Assembly: GCF_000307875.1 (NCBI RefSeq)
Contig: NZ_AJLS01000003.1
Coordinates: forward strand, 17,205 to 81,204
From: Neobacillus bataviensis LMG 21833
GTDB taxonomy: Bacteria; Bacillota; Bacilli; Bacillales; Cytobacillaceae
Reading direction: 5' to 3'
Length of the DNA: 64,000 nucleotides
The notes beneath the pieces were generated by a model that saw only the letters and a program-made list of their open reading frames with translations, was not told the DNA's origin and searched no databases. A program made the position numbers and the translations under genes. Position 1 is the first letter of the stretch. Every line of letters starts with the position of its first letter. Shown one piece after another: positions 34,935-43,953 of this stretch.

Positions 34935-35756
34935 TTATGATAATGCCGAGCCGGCCATTGAAATGACGACCCGCAGCATTTGATAACATGCCATGATTTC
35001 ATTTGCTGTAAAGGTAATGGAACTAGGAGATGTTCTCGCAACAAGCGGCGAAATATCCGCAGCATCCGCTAAGCCCGGCTGTAAAAATTCCACCTCCACA
35101 TGGAATGGGGCCTTGATGGCGAAAGGCTCAATTTCACTCCGCTTACGAATCCCTGCTGCGGCCTTCTCCCGGATGATTTCCTGGGCACGAGCTGGATGGA
35201 GATTCTGCGCCGTCGTTCGGAACACACTTTTCTTCACAATCGCAGTCTCGATATTCGGGCTGAGCGCTTTTGCTTCCAATGCCAGCAGCTGGCACCCAGA
35301 TACCATCACAACAGGTACGTTGAAATGGCCGGCAATCAGGGAGTTCACACCCAATTCGCCGTATTTCACGCCATTAATGGTGATCCCCTTTACGACCCGG
35401 CTGTCATAGCTGTGGCTTAAAATTCCATTTTCACCCGCTTGGGTATGATACCCCACGAATAGTGCGGCATCGAAGGTTTCATCAATGCCCTGCATCATCG
35501 ATAATCGTTTCGGCGATCCGATGATAAGTTCCGCCTCGGGTAATAGGCTTTCCGGAATGATGTTGCGCATCGTCCCGTGGGAATCATTGACAACAATTTC
35601 TGTTGCGCCGGCATCCAGCGCCCCGCGAATCGCAGCATTGACTTCCTCTGTCATAAGCATTCTGGCCCGGTCATGTTCTCTGCCATCCCGCATCGTGTGT
35701 TCCATGTGGACAACACCTGAAACACCTTCAATATCAGCTGAAATAAATAGTTTCAT
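34935..35756 (-). CDS. dppA: D-aminopeptidase, M55 family (DppA)
   Basis: The 273-residue protein has all zinc ligands of Bacillus DppA at near-identical positions: Asp8, Glu10 (ISADIEG), His60 (DSHG), His104 (GYHTQAG) and Glu134, plus His115. It forms a self-compartmentalising decamer and cleaves D-amino acids from D-peptides, as in murein peptides. The start is the ATG at 35756, with AAAGGAG upstream. It sits between a PLP gene and the peptide-binding protein gene of one transporter, consistent with the Bacillus dpp arrangement. Confidence 0.92.
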   Translation of the reverse strand: MKLFISADIEGVSGVVHMEHTMRDGREHDRARMLMTEEVNAAIRGALDAGATEIVVNDSHGTMRNIIPESLLPEAELIIGSPKRLSMMQGIDETFDAALFVGYHTQAGENGILSHSYDSRVVKGITINGVKYGELGVNSLIAGHFNVPVVMVSGCQLLALEAKALSPNIETAIVKKSVFRTTAQNLHPARAQEIIREKAAAGIRKRSEIEPFAIKAPFHVEVEFLQPGLADAADISPLVARTSPSSITFTANEIMACYQMLRVVISMAGSALS

Positions 35757-35793
35757 CTTTTTCTCCTTTCTAAAGAAATACTGCACGTTTCAG

Positions 35794-36807
35794 TTAGCGC
35801 TTCAGCCCGGAAAGGATGGTTTCCGCATATTGATATAACGCTGGTGAACCGCCGGTGTGAACGAACAGAACCTTTTCGCCTTCTTTAAATTGACCAGTAC
35901 GAACGTAGTCGATTAACCCGGCCATGGCTTTACCCGTATACACCGGGTCAAGTAAAATCCCTTCCGTCTGTGCCACAAGCTGGACAGCCTCTATCATTCC
36001 TTCAGTTGGAATCGCATAGCCTTGACCGACGTATTCGCCATTACAACGGATGACATTCTCGGAAATTTTGCCCGCTACATCATAATAGCTGCACACTCTT
36101 TCTAACAGCCCGGAAATCAATTCTTCTTGGAGTTCTGTACTCCGGCTGACGTTAATGCCAAGGATGTTATGTTCATGACGGCTTCCCGAAAAGCCGAGAA
36201 TTAAGCCCACTTGTGTCCCGCCGCTGCCGCTCGGGACCACGATATGATCAAAATACAGATTCTCTTGCTCTGCTTGTCTAGTAATCTCATTGGCACAAAC
36301 CGCATAGCCCAATGAGCCAATTTCATTCGAACCGCCAACGGGGATCATGTACCCTTTGCGTCCTACCTTCTGCAATTCTGCGTTTAATTCTGCCATCGCT
36401 GAAGTCAAATCCTGCCCCGCTTGCAAAGTCTTAACCTTTTCTACACCTAATAGATGGTAAAGTAGGTTATTTCCGCTCGCCTTGTCGTTGTACGGATGAG
36501 TTTCCGTCTCTTCTAATACAAGCTGGCATTTCAATCCTTCCTTCACGGCGGCAGCCAAGGTCAAACGGGCATGATTGGACTGGACTCCTCCGGCAGTGAT
36601 TAATGTATCTGCACCTTGTTCAAGGGCATCAGCAACGAGATATTCCAGTTTTCTTGTCTTATTTCCCCCTGCCGTAAGACCAAGCAGATCATCCCGTTTG
36701 ATATAAATATCTGGACCGCCTAATGCGCGCGAAAGGTGTTCCAGTTTTTCAATCGGTGTCGCGGATGGTGTATAGTTTCGTTTTGGGTATCTTTCTACTA
36801 AATTCAT
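35794..36807 (-). CDS. dcyD: D-cysteine desulfhydrase family PLP enzyme
   Basis: The 337-residue enzyme has the lysine loop TAGGNKTRK (Lys50) and the catalytic GGVQSNHAR box (Ser77-Asn78-His79). It ends with a GSGGTQVGL-type phosphate-binding loop. D-cysteine desulfhydrases break D-cysteine to pyruvate, H2S and ammonia. AAAGGAGG lies before the ATG. It is encoded between the transporter ATPases and D-aminopeptidase, so its substrate is probably a D-amino acid freed from the imported peptides. ACC deaminase is an alternative activity for this fold. Confidence 0.82.
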   Translation of the reverse strand: MNLVERYPKRNYTPSATPIEKLEHLSRALGGPDIYIKRDDLLGLTAGGNKTRKLEYLVADALEQGADTLITAGGVQSNHARLTLAAAVKEGLKCQLVLEETETHPYNDKASGNNLLYHLLGVEKVKTLQAGQDLTSAMAELNAELQKVGRKGYMIPVGGSNEIGSLGYAVCANEITRQAEQENLYFDHIVVPSGSGGTQVGLILGFSGSRHEHNILGINVSRSTELQEELISGLLERVCSYYDVAGKISENVIRCNGEYVGQGYAIPTEGMIEAVQLVAQTEGILLDPVYTGKAMAGLIDYVRTGQFKEGEKVLFVHTGGSPALYQYAETILSGLKR

Positions 36808-36828
36808 GGTGGCCTCCTTTGAATCTTG

Positions 36829-37791
36829 TCATCTATATAAATGGCAGGCAACATAGCGATTCTCACTAACCATTTTCCACTCCGGCACAGTGGTTTTGCA
36901 TTCTTCTGTCGCAAATGGGCACCTTGTGTGGAACGTGCAGCCCGATGGCGGGTTGGCAGGACTCGGAATATCGCCTTTTAAAATCATTCTCTCCCGAACG
37001 GCCCGCGGATTCGGAATCGGAACAGCCGATAACAGCGCTTTTGTATACGGGTGCAACGGCTCTTTGTATAAGGACTCTTTATCCGATAATTCCACGATTC
37101 TCCCTAAATACATCACACCAACCCGGTCGCTGATATGCTCCACCACACTGAGGTCATGTGAGATAAACAAGTAGGTCAGATCAAATTGGCTTTGCAGGTC
37201 TTTTAGTAGGTTTAAAATTTGCGATTGAATCGATACGTCCAGGGCAGATACAGGCTCATCCGCCACAATTAATTGCGGATTCACCGCCAGTGCCCGGGCA
37301 ATCCCGATCCGCTGCCGCTGTCCGCCGCTAAATTCATGCGGATATCGATCGGCAAGGGCAGCGTTTAATCCGACCACATGTAATAATTCCTCCACCCGCT
37401 GTTTCCGCTCTTCCTTTGGAAAATTATGAACGATTAATGGTTCCTCAATAATCTCGCTGACCTTCATCCTTGGGTTTAATGAAGCATAGGGGTCCTGAAA
37501 CACCATTTGAAACTCTTTGCGAAGCGGTCGTAATTGCTCATCGGACAAAACGGTCAAATCGTTGCCGTTGAAAAACACCTGTCCTTCGGTTGGGTCAATC
37601 AACCGCATAATCATTCGGCCTGTTGTCGACTTCCCGCAGCCGCTTTCCCCCACAAGACCCAATGTTTCGCCTTTTTCAATCGTGAACGAAAGCCCGTCGA
37701 CCGCTTTGACTATTTCCGTTTTCTTGGTAAACATTCCTTTATTTACAGTAAAATGCTTTTTTAAATTTTTCACCTCAACTAACGGGCTCAT
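36829..37791 (-). CDS. dppF: Peptide ABC transporter ATPase (DppF/OppF type)
   Basis: The 320-residue ATPase has Walker [10 protein letters not shown] at 48-56, signature FSGGQRQR, Walker B IVADEP and a C-terminal oligopeptide-type Cys motif ([10 protein letters not shown]). It energises peptide import as a heterodimer with its neighbour. The start is the ATG at 37791, overlapping the previous gene's stop by one base (TGATG), with GAAGGAGG upstream, so translation is coupled. Confidence 0.9.
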   Translation of the reverse strand: MSPLVEVKNLKKHFTVNKGMFTKKTEIVKAVDGLSFTIEKGETLGLVGESGCGKSTTGRMIMRLIDPTEGQVFFNGNDLTVLSDEQLRPLRKEFQMVFQDPYASLNPRMKVSEIIEEPLIVHNFPKEERKQRVEELLHVVGLNAALADRYPHEFSGGQRQRIGIARALAVNPQLIVADEPVSALDVSIQSQILNLLKDLQSQFDLTYLFISHDLSVVEHISDRVGVMYLGRIVELSDKESLYKEPLHPYTKALLSAVPIPNPRAVRERMILKGDIPSPANPPSGCTFHTRCPFATEECKTTVPEWKMVSENRYVACHLYR

Positions 37792-38774
37792 CACTGCGCC
37801 TCCTTCTCTTCGTAAAGCCAACAGCGTGCGGTGTGATTCTCATCAAGAGCTTTTAATTCCGGCTCCCTTTCCCAGCACTCTTTCATGGCATTCGGACAGC
37901 GTGGTGCAAACTTACACCCTTTTGGCATTTCATCTGGTGCAGGAACGTTTCCGGAAATGGAGGCAAGCCGTACATTCTTGACACCTAGCTTTGGGATAGA
38001 GTCTAATAGCCCTTTTGTGTATGGGTGTTTTGGATTTTCAAAAATCGTATAGACATCCGACTCCTCCACGACTTTCCCAGCATACATGATGACAACGCGG
38101 TCACACATCTCAGCCACCACACCGAGGTCGTGGGTAATCAGTAAAATGGATGAATTATTTTCCTTGCGAATCTCCCGCATCAAATCCAATATTTGCGCCT
38201 GGATAGTCACATCGAGTGCCGTAGTCGGTTCATCCGCAATCAATAATTTAGGCTGGCATGACATCGCCATCGCAATCATCACACGCTGCCGCATTCCACC
38301 TGATAATTGATGAGGATATTCATTCATAATCTCCTGAGCCCTCGGGATTCCGACCAGCTCCAACATATGGATTGCGTGTCCTTTTGCTTCCTGTTGATTT
38401 TTTTTCAGATGCAATTGGATGACTTCTACAAGCTGTTTCCCGATCGTGTAAACCGGGTTAAGTGACGTCATCGGCTCTTGAAAAATCATCGCAATTTCAT
38501 TTCCGCGGATAGCGCGCATTTCTTTTTCCGACAGCTTTATCAAATCCCTGCCTTCAAATTCAATCTCACCACCGACAATCTTACCAGGTGTATCCTTTAA
38601 AATCCGCATAATCGAAAGGGAGGTAACACTCTTGCCACAGCCAGATTCGCCGACGATTCCCACTACTTCCCCTTCACCAACCTTGATGGTTACCCCATCA
38701 ACGGCTTTGACCACTCGTTGGTCACTGAAAAAGTGTGTCCTTAATTCCTTTATTTCAAGAAGCGCCTTGCTCAT
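37791..38774 (-). CDS. dppD: Peptide ABC transporter ATPase (DppD/OppD type)
   Basis: The 327-residue ATPase has Walker [10 protein letters not shown], signature LSGGMRQR, Walker B and the C-terminal [10 protein letters not shown] motif of OppD-type subunits. The start is the ATG at 38774, with AGGAGG ten bases upstream; an upstream TTG overlaps that site. Its partner is DppF, translated by coupling through TGATG. Confidence 0.9.
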   Translation of the reverse strand: MSKALLEIKELRTHFFSDQRVVKAVDGVTIKVGEGEVVGIVGESGCGKSVTSLSIMRILKDTPGKIVGGEIEFEGRDLIKLSEKEMRAIRGNEIAMIFQEPMTSLNPVYTIGKQLVEVIQLHLKKNQQEAKGHAIHMLELVGIPRAQEIMNEYPHQLSGGMRQRVMIAMAMSCQPKLLIADEPTTALDVTIQAQILDLMREIRKENNSSILLITHDLGVVAEMCDRVVIMYAGKVVEESDVYTIFENPKHPYTKGLLDSIPKLGVKNVRLASISGNVPAPDEMPKGCKFAPRCPNAMKECWEREPELKALDENHTARCWLYEEKEAQ

Positions 38775-38791
38775 TCTCCGCTTCCCTCCTA

Positions 38792-39700
38792 TCAATCTTT
38801 AATTTTCGGGTCGAGAGTATCACGCAGGCCATCGCCTAATAGATTAAAAGCCAAGACGGTTAAAAAAATGATGAGACCCGGAAATAAAATCATGTGCGGA
38901 GCCGTATCGATGTAATCACGGCCTGTACTTAGCATCGCTCCCCATTCGGGTGATGGCGGCTGTGCTCCTAAGCCAAGAAAACTTAAACTAGCAGCTGTTA
39001 AAATAGCCGTTCCAATTTTCATGGTAAAATAAACAATAATACTTGAGATGGTACTTGGAAAAATGTGTTTCCAAATGATACGCCTTGGCTTTGCACCAAT
39101 CGACCGAGTTGCTTCAACATAAAGGGTCGACATGGCCGTCAGCGTGCTAGAACGAACGATTCTAGCAAAGGTCGGAACACCAAAGATTGCTACAGCAATG
39201 ACAACATTCTCAAGTCCCGGTCCTAGAATAGCAATAATACCAATCGCCAATAAAATCCCCGGAAAGGCAAACAGGATATCGCAAAATCTCATAATAAGTC
39301 CGTCAATCCATTTCCCATAATACCCACTGATTAGTCCGAGCAGCGTTCCAATGGCCGCCCCAATGAAAACGGAGAAAAGTCCAACAAATAATGAAATTCT
39401 CGTCCCGGCAATGATTCGGCTAAAAATATCACGCCCGAATGAATCAGTTCCCGCTAAATGCTTGAGCGAGGGGCCCTGAAGCACCTGTGTGTAATCCGGC
39501 TGATCAATTTTGTACGGAACAATATACGGCCCAATAATGGCTAAAATAATTAAAATCGCAACAAAGATTGCGGAAATGAAAGCCAATCTTTGCTTTTTAA
39601 ACTTCCTCCAAAATTCAAAAAGGGGTGATGCAGTGGGCCTTTTTGTAGGAGGACTGGAAGGTGAAATGTTCAGAATTTCCTTTTCCTCAAGTGCTGGCAT
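38792..39700 (-). CDS. dppC: Peptide ABC transporter permease (DppC type)
   Basis: The 302-residue protein has a polar N-terminus and about six membrane segments. Its transport-coupling loop is typical of DppC (EATRSIGAKPRRIIWKHIFP), and GTDSFGRDIFSRII near 90-105 is the usual DppC mark. It pairs with DppB to form the peptide channel. The gene lies 12 bases after dppB with a good ribosome site. Confidence 0.9.
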   Translation of the reverse strand: MPALEEKEILNISPSSPPTKRPTASPLFEFWRKFKKQRLAFISAIFVAILIILAIIGPYIVPYKIDQPDYTQVLQGPSLKHLAGTDSFGRDIFSRIIAGTRISLFVGLFSVFIGAAIGTLLGLISGYYGKWIDGLIMRFCDILFAFPGILLAIGIIAILGPGLENVVIAVAIFGVPTFARIVRSSTLTAMSTLYVEATRSIGAKPRRIIWKHIFPSTISSIIVYFTMKIGTAILTAASLSFLGLGAQPPSPEWGAMLSTGRDYIDTAPHMILFPGLIIFLTVLAFNLLGDGLRDTLDPKIKD

Positions 39701-39712
39701 GTTAATACCCCC

Positions 39713-40633
39713 TTACTCATAACGAATTTTTGGATTGAGAAAACCATACAGCAGGTCAACAAATAAATTAATTAAGATAAACTCAACCGAAAACAAAAGC
39801 ATTTCCGCTTGAATAACGGGATAGTCACGAAAATTGACGGAATCAATCAACAGTCTGCCAAGACCTGGCCAGCTAAACACCGTTTCAATGACAACGGAGC
39901 CGCCTAATAGAAAACCAAATTGCAAACCGGTCATGGTGACTACGGGAATCAAGGCATTTTTCAACGCATGCCCCCATACGACGTTCCCTTCCGTTAATCC
40001 TTTAGACCTTGCCGTCCGAATATAATCTTCTCTTAACACGTCCAATACAGAAGAGCGCGAAAAGCGGGCAATAACCGCCGCTACCCCTGTACCGAGCGTA
40101 ATCGAGGGTAAAATATAGCTTTTCCAGGATTCCAATCCTCCCGTTGGCAGCCATCCTAGCTTAACGGAGAAAATTTGAATCAGCACTAGACCAAGCCAAA
40201 ACGATGGTAAGGAAAGGCCGGAAACAGCACCAAACATCCCTGCATAATCCTGCCATTTATTTCTTTTCTTCGCTGAAACGATGCCAATCACCAGGCCAAT
40301 GATAACGGCCCAGATCATGCTCCAAAAGGTCAGCCAAAAGGTAGGCATAAATCGGGAACCAATTTCATCCATCACGAATTGTTTTGTCCGAAGTGAATTG
40401 CCAAAATCCCCTTGCAGCATATTTCCCATATAGGTTAGATATTGCTCATACAGCGGTTTATCCAGACCAAGTTCTATTCTTTTCAAATTAATATCTTCTA
40501 TCGTTGCCTTGGGTCCTGCTATTAATCTAGCGGGATCCCCAGGAATCATATGTACAAATAAAAAGATAAAAATAGTTACAAAAAATAGTATCGGTATCAT
40601 CATGAACAGACGTTTTACTAGATATCGTACCAT
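39713..40633 (-). CDS. dppB: Peptide ABC transporter permease (DppB type)
   Basis: This 306-residue permease has six membrane segments, the start [17 protein letters not shown] and the DppB coupling loop [25 protein letters not shown]. It is the first gene of the large D-peptide operon and has AAGGAGG before its ATG. A consensus promoter lies about 110 bases upstream. Confidence 0.92.
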   Translation of the reverse strand: MVRYLVKRLFMMIPILFFVTIFIFLFVHMIPGDPARLIAGPKATIEDINLKRIELGLDKPLYEQYLTYMGNMLQGDFGNSLRTKQFVMDEIGSRFMPTFWLTFWSMIWAVIIGLVIGIVSAKKRNKWQDYAGMFGAVSGLSLPSFWLGLVLIQIFSVKLGWLPTGGLESWKSYILPSITLGTGVAAVIARFSRSSVLDVLREDYIRTARSKGLTEGNVVWGHALKNALIPVVTMTGLQFGFLLGGSVVIETVFSWPGLGRLLIDSVNFRDYPVIQAEMLLFSVEFILINLFVDLLYGFLNPKIRYE

Positions 40634-40743
40634 TGAACCCCTTCCTCCTTACTTGTTGTTCTAATAACTGATCAATCGAATCCTATTACTGATTCTCTTA
40701 ATAATTATTTTTTATTATTATGATTTTTTATTATTATTAGAAT

Positions 40744-40772
40744 ATTATATTATTACAAAAATACAAATACAA
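40744..40772 (-). promoter_or_regulatory. Sigma-A promoter of the D-peptide operon
   Basis: Minus-strand TTGTAT (40772-40767), 17-base spacer, TATAAT (40749-40744). TAATAATAATAAA-type sequence follows, similar to that downstream of the YheO promoter. Confidence 0.7.
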
Positions 40773-41004
40773 CAAAATAGTACAAATTATCTAAAAAATT
40801 TTAGGCAATTCCACGGTTTGCTTTGGTAGAAGTTAACACTTTGAGGGGAAATCAGACAAACTACGTATATATATATTTGAAAAAATAGGGACTAAACCTA
40901 TTTCGATTACGAATTGTCAACGGTTGGATAGGGCAACGCGGAGGAGGTGCTCATCCATTCTGAGCCTTCTACGGGTGTAAAAATTAGAGTGGCAGTGGCC
41001 GGGC

Positions 41005-41450
41005 GGTTTTCACTAGTTATTTCCAAATCGACTTCCGATAAACTTCACACCTCTAAAATCACCTAACTCCCTCTTTAACAACAAAATCAACCATGCCAAT
41101 CAATCGTTTGATTAGCCAGAAATATACCAATTAATCGTTTGATTAATTATGGCCCAAACCCTTATGTCAAAAGATCTCAGGCCAATTTTTCCGAAAAATT
41201 TCTGTCGATGATTAGTCTCCATCTTCGACAACGAACTTCAATAGTAATCTATAAAAACGATTAACCTACAAAAATTTCCCCGTTTTGATATTAAACAAAC
41301 GATTGGTTAAAACTACCCCCACCACCGATAAATAGAGGGTTTCCAAAGTAAAATGCCTCGAAATATGTCACCAACTATACCCGTCGATTTTTCTTACAAT
41401 CATCAACCTACGTTCGATGAAGCAAGTGAACCATCTTCACACATCCCCCA
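41005..41450. repeat. Intergenic repeat (about 430 bp), copy 2
   Basis: It matches copies 1 and 3 in the same orientation. It holds two AATCGTTTGATT palindromes and CCCAAACCCTTATGTC, and ends GATGAAGCAAGTGAACC, a decayed REP end. Confidence 0.85.
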
Positions 41451-41804
41451 TGCAGCCATTCCCATTCAAAGGTTTCACCATCAATTGGCGAGTTTCTTTA
41501 TTAGGAATACAATAACCATATTTATATAAAACCTCACATATTTGAGATAAAACTCACTCCCTTTTAAATAAGATGCCTCGTCCTTAATCGAGTAACCAGC
41601 AAAAGTAAATAAGCGGAAATTTTTCGGTTAAATGCAAAATAGAGCTCGTTTTGGGGTAAATAAGGGGAGATTTTAGTCAAGTCCTAAATATTGTGTAAAT
41701 TTGAAAACAATGTCGACTATACCTATTTATTGAGCTACTCACTTGGGTTAAACGGCTTATTCCTCCTTAACATTTTTCGAGCGTTACTTCCATGGGTTTC
41801 AATC

Positions 41805-41866
41805 TCCATATCCAGTCAAGGGTGTCAAAGGCGGTTTTTCCTTTGATAGCCTTGACTGGATATGGA
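41805..41866. repeat. Long hairpin within the IS, downstream of its transposase
   Basis: TCCATATCCAGTCAAGG (41805-41821) pairs perfectly with 41850-41866, with an internal TCAAAGG/CCTTTGA stem (41825-41831 and 41840-41846). An imperfect outer stem extends it towards 41780 and 41890. Confidence 0.8.
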
Positions 41867-41905
41867 ATAATCCATAAATGGAAGTACGTTGAAAATTAAA
41901 TACAG

Positions 41906-43072
41906 CTACCTTTTAATAGATTTTTGCTTTGAATAAATGGTCTCTTGATAGTGCATTAAAACAGCTCCGACTAAACGGAAAGCAGATTGTGTATTTGGAA
42001 AGATACGTATAACTTTTTCTCTTCTTCGGACTTCCTGATTTAAACGCTCAAGAGAATTAGTACTACGGATATGACAACGCATGTCCTCTGGGTGTTCCAT
42101 GTATTGAATGGTATCTTCGAATCCTTCATCTAATATTGTTAGAGCTTGTTCGTATTTAGGATCATCTCCAAACTGCGCCATCAGTTCATCCTTAAATTTC
42201 CGCATATCCTCAATTGTGACTGCATCAAAAACACGCTTAATCATCATACGTATTTCATCTGATCCCTTTTTTGGCAGCTTTTCTATGATATTACGTTTAA
42301 AATGGACGTTACACCTTTGCCAGCTAGTCCCAATAAATTCACGTAGAATCGCTTTTTGAAGCCCTTGGTGAGCATCTGAAATGACTAGCTTTGGGGATTG
42401 AAGGCCACGGGATTTAAGTTGTTGGAGAAAGCGACTCCAACTTTCAAAACTTTCAGCATGATCTACATGTAAACCAAGTATTTCACGTTTTTTGTTGTCT
42501 GTAATAGCTGTGGCAATATAAACAGCCTTAGAGATGACACGATGATGTTCACGAACTTTTATATACATTGCATCTACAAAAACAAAAGGATAATACCTTA
42601 AATTTAAGGGCCGTTTGGCCCAATCATTGATAATAGGATCAAGCTTCTGAGTAAGTGAAGCAACAAACGATTTTGAGATACTTTCACCACAAAGTTGTTC
42701 CACGATATGTGTAACTTTGCGTGTAGAAACGCCATTGATAACCATCTCAAGCATAGAGAGAACTAATGCTTGGTCACACCGAGAGTATTTCTCAAAAACT
42801 GAAGGTGAGAATTCACCATTACGAGTTCTAGGAACCTTAAGATTTATTTTACCGATACTCATTGTTAATTCACGTTCATAGTAGCCATTACGGTAGTCAC
42901 GACGCTCATTAGAGCGTTCATATGCAGCTGCGTGTAAATAATCATCTCTTTCTTTCTCCATGTATTCATTCAAAACCAGAACAACAGCTAATTTAACAAC
43001 TGTGTCTATATTTGAATTCATTACTGATTCTTTTAAAAGATCCATATCTAGGCTAAACTGTAATTGGGTCAT
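41906..43072 (-). CDS. IS256-family transposase
   Basis: The 388-residue DDE transposase appears complete. It has the three acidic motifs in order, FVDAMYIKVREH, VISDAHQGLQ and SLERLNQEVRRREKVI, and a Cys-containing WQRCNVHFKRN insertion typical of the Mutator-like IS256 group. It cuts and pastes the element through its terminal repeats. The start is set at the ATG at 43072 (MTQLQFSLDMD), with AGAGGA upstream. There are no frameshifts or stops, so it may be active. Confidence 0.92.
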   Translation of the reverse strand: MTQLQFSLDMDLLKESVMNSNIDTVVKLAVVLVLNEYMEKERDDYLHAAAYERSNERRDYRNGYYERELTMSIGKINLKVPRTRNGEFSPSVFEKYSRCDQALVLSMLEMVINGVSTRKVTHIVEQLCGESISKSFVASLTQKLDPIINDWAKRPLNLRYYPFVFVDAMYIKVREHHRVISKAVYIATAITDNKKREILGLHVDHAESFESWSRFLQQLKSRGLQSPKLVISDAHQGLQKAILREFIGTSWQRCNVHFKRNIIEKLPKKGSDEIRMMIKRVFDAVTIEDMRKFKDELMAQFGDDPKYEQALTILDEGFEDTIQYMEHPEDMRCHIRSTNSLERLNQEVRRREKVIRIFPNTQSAFRLVGAVLMHYQETIYSKQKSIKR

Positions 43073-43260
43073 TCTTATTCCTCTTCTCATTGTTTATCGT
43101 CGTTGAAAACATTGTTTCCAAGAAGGATAAAAATGACCCCTTTCTTTTTACACAATTATAAGGACTTAATCCAAAGCAGTTTGTGGTAAGTCCTCAATTG
43201 ACTACAAATAAAATTTACGAGAGAATATATAAAGAATGTATGAAAGAAAGGAGGATTTCA

Positions 43261-43779
43261 GTGGAACATCGCTCACTAATTCTGCTTGGATTACTCATGG
43301 GACAAAGTCAACATGGATATCAAATTAATGAATTTATCGAAAGAAACTTAAGTACAGTTACAGATATGAAAAAGCCTACTGCATATGCCGCTCTGGATAA
43401 ACTAAATCAAAAGGGTCTTATAGATATTCAGCTAGAGCAAGAAGGAAATAGACCCACCCGAAAAGTGTACTCTATAAATGAAAATGGCCGAAACTATTTT
43501 TATAAATTATTATTGGATAATCTGTCCTCTGCAGAAAGTGTTAATTATCAAGGAGATATTGGGTTAATGTTTATTGATTTTCTCCCAATGGATAAAGCAA
43601 TACCGGCCTTGAAAGAACGATTAATGAAAAACAGGAAATTAATAGATCTATTTAACCAGACTCCAGCACATGGAATACGAACCGGTGTTAATCTTGCAGT
43701 CGAACATAAAATTACAATGTTAGAAGCAGAAGTTACCTTTCTTGAAAAAACCATTCATCATCTTCTTCATTCGGATTAA
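43261..43779 (+). CDS. PadR-family transcriptional regulator
   Basis: The 172-residue protein begins at the GTG at 43261, which has AAAGGAGG six bases upstream. It has a PadR winged helix (SLILLGLLMGQSQHGYQINEFIERN and KPTAYAALDKLNQKGLIDI) and a C-terminal Vir-type dimer helix region. PadR proteins usually repress a nearby exporter. The IS ends only 89 bases before its start, so the native promoter may be disturbed. An 18-bp palindrome at the next gene's start site is the likely operator. Confidence 0.85.
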   Translation: MEHRSLILLGLLMGQSQHGYQINEFIERNLSTVTDMKKPTAYAALDKLNQKGLIDIQLEQEGNRPTRKVYSINENGRNYFYKLLLDNLSSAESVNYQGDIGLMFIDFLPMDKAIPALKERLMKNRKLIDLFNQTPAHGIRTGVNLAVEHKITMLEAEVTFLEKTIHHLLHSD

Positions 43780-43798
43780 ATTTTTTAATCAGATGATT

Positions 43799-43828
43799 CA
43801 AAGGAACCCACCGAGGGTTCCCTTTTTA
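43799..43828 (+). terminator. Intrinsic terminator of padR gene
   Basis: GGAACCC (43803-43809) pairs with GGGTTCC (43815-43821), then CTTTTTATTT. Confidence 0.8.
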
Positions 43829-43873
43829 TTTAAATTTCAAAAAAATAACCATATTTTAATTATATAATCACGA

Positions 43874-43924
43874 TTGACTATTCAGCATATAACTAATATA
43901 CTTTTATTAGTCACGCGTGACTAA
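43874..43924 (+). promoter_or_regulatory. Promoter and PadR operator candidate of ABC operon
   Basis: TTGACT (43874-43879), 17-base spacer, TATACT (43897-43902), then the perfect 18-bp palindrome TTAGTCACGCGTGACTAA at 43907-43924 at the expected start of transcription. A half-site-like TCACGATTGACTA lies at 43868-43880. Confidence 0.75.
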
Positions 43925-43953
43925 TACTATCTACAATAAAGGAGTGTCATACA

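Larger units (their letters stand above)
40634..41674. other. Long spacer: dpp promoter and repeat copy 2
   Basis: Contains the dppB promoter (40744-40772), an AT-rich TAATAATAATAAA-rich leader, and copy 2 of the 430-bp repeat (41005-41450). A CGGAAATTTTTCGGTTAA palindrome related to those inside the MITEs is near 41615. No gene seen. Confidence 0.5.
41675..43171 (-). mobile_element. IS256-family insertion sequence
   Basis: The element is about 1497 bp. Its left end (41675-41699, AGTCAAGTCCTAAATATTG...) and right end (43171-43147) match at about 18 of the inner 21 positions and follow the classic IS256 end AAGTCC-N4-ATTGTGTAAA. One complete transposase lies between. No target duplication is obvious, so it may have moved or recombined since insertion. 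Confidence 0.88.

Noticed and set aside
34765..34989. Minus-strand frame of 74 codons in the GC-rich spacer
   Set aside because: Starts inside the DppA gene, has odd composition and no ribosome site; better explained by the GC-rich element.
41675..41699. Target duplication of the IS256 element
   Set aside because: Flanks at 41667-41674 and 43172-43179 do not match at 8 or 9 bases.
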